A DNA stretch of 64,000 nucleotides from Bedellia somnulentella (lineage: Eukaryota > Arthropoda > Insecta > Lepidoptera > Bedelliidae): NCBI GenBank assembly GCA_963576735.1, contig OY755197.1, positions 5,034,501-5,098,500 of the forward strand, read 5' to 3'. Position 1 is the stretch's first letter, and the number at the start of each line of letters is the position of its first letter. The position numbers and the translations under genes were made by a program. The notes beneath the pieces were generated by a model that made no database searches, was not told the DNA's origin, and saw only the letters and a list, made by a program, of their open reading frames with translations. Positions 63,377 through 64,000 of the stretch are shown in pieces.

Positions 63377-63578
63377 ATACATACATAAATATACTCACTC
63401 CCATAAATCCCAAAAAGGGGTAGTCAGAGCTTCAGAGCTAGAAACTCCTTAGCCACATTTGGAAGTTGATAGGGGACAAAATTTTAGAAATAAAGTACCG
63501 TTGGTGATGAGTCTTCAACCGCATCGACCAAAAACCACTTCCAAAGCAAAGCCCCATACCGTTAGTCGCCTCTTATAA
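63377..63578 (-). mobile_element. T-SINE, head truncated, third subfamily
   Basis: Reversed tail acatacatacataaatatac, gagcttcagagctagaaac, aaccgcatcgaccaaaaacc; stops at gtcgcctcttata where the next copy begins. Confidence 0.82.
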
Positions 63579-63828
63579 CACATACATACATACATATATA
63601 TACTCACGGCTGTAATTCCCTAGAAGGGGTAGCCAGAGCCAAGGAATTAAAAATTCCTCAGCCACTTTTGGAATTGCGTGGGGAAAAGATGGTGAAATAA
63701 AGGTTTTTGGTGATGGGTCTCCAACCGCATCGCCCAAAAATCCCTTAAAAGCCCCAATACTGTTAGTCGCCTCTTATGATCACCCACGGGTTGGAAAGGG
63801 GTAGTGACATTCTAAGCCGGCACTACAC
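63579..63828 (-). mobile_element. T-SINE, full length
   Basis: From acacatacatacatacatat to gccggcactacaca; abuts the previous copy head to tail. 63829-64000 is AT-rich with nothing recognised. Confidence 0.88.
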
Positions 63829-64000
63829 AAAATGAATTAATTATCTGAAAAAACACTATAATGATCCCGATTCACGTGGTTTTATTATTTTATTATTTAT
63901 TAGATTAGCCAAGCACTGAACTTTAAATACGCTGTTTTCATAACATTTCAATCAAAAATATCCGAAATCGGTCACGTTGTCCAAGATTTGCAATAACACG

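Noticed and set aside
1..64000. CRISPR array or bacterial-type operon
   Set aside because: Repeats are dispersed, in both orientations and with target duplications; spliced exons and LTR elements show a eukaryotic genome.

Overview
This is AT-rich eukaryotic DNA, most likely from a moth or butterfly. That assignment rests on three things. The intron-exon structure has canonical GT/AG sites. The repeats look like ones I recognise from Lepidoptera (BEL/Pao, TATG-tailed RTE-like LINE ends, Helitron-type ends with a GCGAAGCCGGGG hairpin, the gggttccgta element). There is also a short TTAGG array. No species can be named. No rRNA gene, functional tRNA gene or CRISPR array was seen.

About four fifths of the window is a transposon graveyard. 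The dominant unit is a ~250 bp SINE-like element, called T-SINE here, with roughly 45-50 full or partial copies on both strands. Its plus-strand head is gctgtgtagtgtcggctt, its core contains gtaagaggcgactaa, and its end is gccgtgag plus (TATG)n. It shares its last ~50 bp with an RTE-like LINE and, more loosely, with a tRNA-derived SINE (tR1). This suggests that one LINE machinery moves all three.

Layout. 1-10438: T-SINEs, LINE tails, small inverted-repeat elements and a 182 bp tandem array. 10439-17113: a complete young BEL/Pao retrotransposon with one 1736-codon gag-pol frame, near-identical 207 bp LTRs, a 5 bp target duplication and a matching empty site at 9221. 17119-40500: more T-SINEs and LINE pieces, a hAT derivative at 31040-31632, a 33241-34250 inverted-repeat element and a ~146 bp-arm hairpin at 37866-38213.

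40885-55560: the only host gene found. Three coding exons (40885-41052, 42862-42978, 55461-55560) splice in phase to at least 128 residues of a small secreted protein with a signal peptide and a Lys-Arg site; its last exon(s) and 5' UTR exon were not found. Its 12.5 kb intron holds a layered nest. An inverted-repeat element is split by a CR1-type LINE (43602-45711) and by a non-coding LTR element (45998-50198). The LTR element itself carries an internally deleted P-like THAP transposon (47505-49033). After the nest come a Helitron-like end, a deleted mariner and more SINEs.

55561-64000: downstream sequence dominated by a 3.8 kb element with terminal inverted repeats (55591-59358) starting 30 bp past the exon donor and carrying another LINE and a copia remnant, then AT-rich sequence, a Helitron-like end, the gggttccgta repeat and a cluster of T-SINEs.
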